From Trileptium ribeirensis (Eukaryota > Nematoda > Enoplea > Enoplida > Thoracostomopsidae), in NCBI GenBank assembly GCA_030248225.1, contig JASANE010017429.1, positions 17,693 through 81,692 of the forward strand: a stretch of DNA of 64,000 bases, read 5' to 3'. Within the stretch, counting starts at the first letter, position 1, and every line of letters starts with the position of its first letter. This document shows, piece by piece, positions 60,590-64,000 of the stretch. The notes under the pieces are model-generated. The model was not told where the DNA came from, did not search any database, and saw only the letters and a program-made list of their open reading frames with translations. Both the position numbers and the translations under genes were made by a program.

Positions 60590-60870
60590 TTTATATCTAT
60601 ACATGCTCAAATCCAAGGCGCCGATGGAATGAGATAGATAGCCCAGTCCTAGGAGGGAAGGTGGATCGGCCTTCCACATCCCACTACGTGGTCAACGGGC
60701 CGTCACAGGGCGGGAAGGGTGCGGCATCTTCAACGTAGGGGACGGTAGCGACGTCATTGACGCCTATGGTTTTGGTGCCTGTGCCGCCGCCAGTGTGGAT
60801 CGGGCGACATTTAAGGGGTCTGCACGTTCCGTCGTGGCGCCGTCCTACGCCCTCAGTGAGAGCCTTCTAT
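60590..60870 (+). other. GC-rich, coding-like patch, unassigned
   Basis: Base composition jumps to GC-rich within AT-rich surroundings. Frames are open over 60544-60738 and 60757-61032 but separated by stops. A decayed retroelement piece or transferred fragment is possible. No motif was recognised. Confidence 0.25.
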
Positions 60871-61394
60871 GAGCTTATATTTATACTATCGGCCAAACAT
60901 TCATGTGAGTTAATGGTTATATATTTACCAAGAGTAAAGCCAACGGTAAAACATAAAAAACAGGAACCACGCGTTGTATTTCTCTTTAAACTCAATTTTT
61001 GCGACTTCGTGCATTTTATTTTGATGATATAACTTTGCCAATCATTAGGGTCTCTCGTGACGTGTCACAAGCCCGATAGATTGTAATTTGCTATCGTTGT
61101 ACTGTGGGTAAAATATTTTCATTCTACCAGCAGACCCTCGAATATTTGAGGCTTTCAATATGATAAATGGCTGAGCGTTATTATTTTTCTCGTTTTGACA
61201 CGTATTGGCTATTCACAATTATAATTTTTTCAAAACTGTCAACCCTTTATATTATCCATAATAAACCTTACTCGTGTGTTTTACGTCATTCTCGTAGTCA
61301 CCAATTTTCTACAATAGAAACATAAATTAGACGGGTGAGCAGCTTAGCAACAAAATTGGCAGTTTAAAGTATGCATGGGCTTAAATGTCGGCCC

Positions 61395-61650
61395 AAGTAA
61401 CCCTGAGGGGTTTCTTAAATTCCGCGGAAATTCGCAAAATATAAATTTCCAAATTCTCAATCGATATTTTCAAAGTTCCCATGTTCCCAAATTTCTAGCT
61501 CTCCAGATTCCATCATTCCCTAAATTCCAAAGTTCCCAGATTCCCGAAGGGAATATAATAATTTTCGATATTTTCTACAATAACTAGGTTCCCTAATTTT
61601 CAAATTTCCAAATTCTCATGTTCCCTAAATTCTCAAATTTTAGGGTTCTT
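61395..61650 (+). repeat. degenerate TTCCCAAATTC short repeat
   Basis: Variants of TTCCCAAATTC, CAAATTCTCA and AAGTTCCCA follow each other at about 8-16-base spacing. Old simple satellite, no coding. Confidence 0.65.
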
Positions 61651-61894
61651 TCCGGCAGCTTGCGATAGCCAGCTATGCATGTATTAAAAATTCTAGCGAC
61701 AGGGTGGAAGCATAGTTTTTCATTTCAGAACCATGCCACCCAGTGGTTTTGTAGTGTTCGAAAGTTCATGGCGATTCATTAGCAAGGAGGTCCATATTTG
61801 AAAGGAGCTGTATTTACGAGATTCCACGAGAGGAAATCGATACTCTTTAAGTTTTCTTTTCACTAGTTTTTAGTCAAATTGCTCCTCTTGTGTA

Positions 61895-62115
61895 CCGTTT
61901 TGCACCAGCCTCGAGTTACACATCTGATTATGGCCTGAAAAATAATCTTTAATATAGGATACGTTCTAAAACGAATTAACAGAACATAGATTGAGCACAG
62001 AAAAGCAGCAAGTGAAAACGACTTCGTCTCCACAATAAAACTAAATGTCCCAATAAATGTGCTGCTACGGCCTTTCAGTAGTTCGCTCCTTTGAAAATCT
62101 ACGTTATGCATCATG
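61895..62115 (-). repeat. inverted duplicate, left copy
   Basis: The complement of this segment matches 63062-63290 along its length, with shared words CACTTGCTGCTTTTCTGTGC and TTATTTTTCAGG. The spacer is about 950 bp. The minus strand is open over 61863-62114 in this copy and broken in the other. Confidence 0.8.
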
Positions 62116-62136
62116 TACCTTAAGATGTGCTCACCA

Positions 62137-62778
62137 AGGGCCTAATTCTGTCACAGAGCCAATCGCGCCTTGTGACAAAAAGGTACTGCCACAACCGGCC
62201 CTTCATAAATAAAATAAATAGCTATGCTATGCTAGTATGTTTGGACGAGGCGGTAGTGGATATATCTCAGGGTTTAGAAGCCGGGACGGACTACTGAAAA
62301 AATATTTATTACATGCAGTTTAGCAGATTGGGTTACAGGGGAAATATTTAGCTCTAGGCCCAAAAAAGCAAGATTAGTAGTAACTAAAGTAATACGCTTA
62401 AATGCAACCAAAATAAATACGTAAATATCGCTATTTTCAAATTTTTTTGTTTTTGCGCCTTTTAAAAGCCAACCTAGGAGCTATGTAAAACACACTTTTT
62501 GATACATGAAAATTATGCTATTTTAACTGGAAGGATGTTTTAAGAATATATGACCATATGTATCACCAATTTCCATTTTTTCACCATTTTCCATTCTCGT
62601 CATATATTTCTGGCTGTTAGAGCCGATTCCGGCCCTTGTGACAATTTATCAGCTTAACTTTACTATTAGCTGATATATTTGTAGGGTCTGGCTTGGCCCA
62701 AAAAATGTCACACCGGCTAATGACGGCTAGCCAAGCATGGCTTTAGACTTTGTCAGACTGTGACAAAATCCGGCCCTG
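62137..62778. mobile_element. possible hAT-like element, decayed
   Basis: CAAGGGCCTAATTCTGTCACAG at the left resembles the complement of the right end (CAGGGCCGGATTTTGTCACAG). Flanking octamers agree only partly. A further GGCCCTTGTGACAA word inside suggests nesting of related elements. It lies between the inverted copies. Confidence 0.35.
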
Positions 62779-63061
62779 CCGCACACAGCTTAAGTTAAAT
62801 GATGCATTATGGACATTGTAATGCATTAAATGGTAGCTGATCCTAAAGGCTTGATTGTTGAAGAAATCTTACAAAGGAATTTTGGGACCTGTAGTTAGTA
62901 TGGCTACAATGATAGTGCCATCAGTTTTCTGCCCAGTCGCAGACTAAGAAAGCCGGGGACCTTTAATGGGGCACTAGTAGTAATGTTATTCGAAAAATTC
63001 CACTGTAAAATTTCTTCGTGATTCAAGTCATTCGCATCAGCCACAGTTTAATAGATTACAT

Positions 63062-63290
63062 TGTCCACGACGAAGTAGATGTTCACAGGAACCAGCTACA
63101 GAAAAGACAGTAGTAGCACATTTATAGGCACATTTAGGTTTATTGTGAAGACGACGCCCGTTTCACTTGCTGCTTTTCTGTGCTCAATCTACGTCCTGTA
63201 AATTCGTTTTGGAACATATATTATATTAAATATTATTTTTCAGGTCACATAACCAAATGTGTCACATAGGGTCCTGGCTGGATAGATTAC
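63062..63290 (+). repeat. inverted duplicate, right copy
   Basis: Partner of 61895-62115. Several substitutions and stop codons separate the two, so the duplication is not recent. Confidence 0.8.
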
Positions 63291-64000
63291 ACTAGCCACT
63301 ATACACTTCCGTTGTCACAATTTACGATCCAGAATGTGCAAGAAGCCAAAACGCCCTCACAGCTGTCTTACATCGAGCTTTCGTAAATTTCCTTCTTAGA
63401 TGTTTCACGGATTTCTCACCTTGCTTTAACCAGCATTGTAGTGTTTAATACTTTCTAACAAGCATTCTGAAACATACCGCTACCACCATCCTACGTTTGA
63501 TCTATGATCAAACGTGCAGCTATTACTAATACATAAACTTATGACTTAGTTGAACACGTGCCACACCTAATATTGGCGAGATTATTCAGTGCCTACGCCA
63601 TTTATTACACACGTTCTGCCTTGCCCACCCACGTTTTTAACCTTTTCTTGTCAATAGGTTTTTTATCTGCTTGTAAGCGATATACAAATAAAATAACGGT
63701 GTGATATAATGGCAATAAAACAATAATCCTATGAGTACTGACTTTTTACTAGGTATTTAACGTCGAAAGTTATTCCCACACATTGTTCAGGTTTCTTACA
63801 TTGCAGTCTCAGGGCGTGAACACTGGCGTATTGAGGGGTCCATTGTGCCACAGCCACACCCCACCCCGCCCCGCCAAATTTTTCGAACTCCCAAAAAATA
63901 TCAAGGGTACCTCCTTGCTGTTGGCAGATCCTTCTGACAATATAGTATGCGTAACATAAAAATCTTTTATGCCACTACTAAACAATGTCACTCGGAATTG
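63291..64000. other. right edge, no recognised gene
   Basis: AT-rich, no ORF of interest. From about 63822 the sequence CACTGGCGTATTGAGGGG resembles the end of a hAT element that would continue past the window; the other end is not visible. Confidence 0.3.

Noticed and set aside
1..64000. CRISPR arrays, bacterial operons or phage-type systems
   Set aside because: The window is eukaryotic with spliced genes; no spaced short direct repeats of CRISPR form were seen.

Overview
This is AT-rich, intron-rich animal nuclear DNA with abundant transposon debris. The best guess is a non-vertebrate metazoan. The reasons are GT-AG introns of 0.1-6 kb, the standard genetic code, a nuclear gene for a mitochondrial ATP synthase subunit, a KH-plus-NYN RNase gene of the N4BP1/KHNYN type (an animal family), and many short non-autonomous DNA transposons. 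Phylum cannot be assigned from sequence reading alone. Long ORFs are misleading here because the real genes are chains of short exons. Two multi-exon plus-strand genes could be assembled from splice sites, phase continuity and family motifs.

Layout. 1-13.4 kb holds no recognised gene. It contains a retroelement-like fragment with a decayed 2A-like motif at the left edge, a hAT-type MITE with a perfect 8-bp target duplication (3229-3805), a decayed minus-strand Ty3/Gypsy reverse transcriptase/RNase H stretch (5.7-6.9 kb) with an internal tandem duplication, a tRNA-derived SINE candidate (7.15 kb), two diverged copies of a ~340-bp repeat, and a 1139-bp element with a perfect 8-bp target duplication (9087-10225). 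13.5-20.4 kb is the gene for the OSCP subunit of mitochondrial ATP synthase (ATP5PO, 7-8 exons). A 57-bp minisatellite with seven units lies between its stop codon and a polyadenylation signal. 21-25 kb is intergenic, with two related TTAA-type MITEs, one carrying a tRNA-like promoter inside, and a ~350-bp tandem satellite that ends about 220 bp before the next gene.

25.26-49.63 kb is one 11-exon gene for an 818-residue protein. It has an N4BP1/KHNYN-like KH region at the N-terminus, a low-complexity Ser/Asn/Thr-rich middle, and a Zc3h12a-like NYN ribonuclease domain with its acidic active-site set intact. No CCCH zinc finger follows the NYN domain. Its introns are loaded with mobile DNA: two ~1-kb direct copies of one element, a 1.2-kb inverted pair, a 308-bp near-perfect palindrome, and a 1156-bp sister copy of the 9.1-kb element. 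49.9-64 kb has no recognised gene; it holds several recent tandem duplications and inverted repeats.

The two genes have no obvious functional link. The main biological interest is the invertebrate-type KH-NYN nuclease, whose own pre-mRNA should contain long hairpins, and the set of precisely bounded mobile elements.
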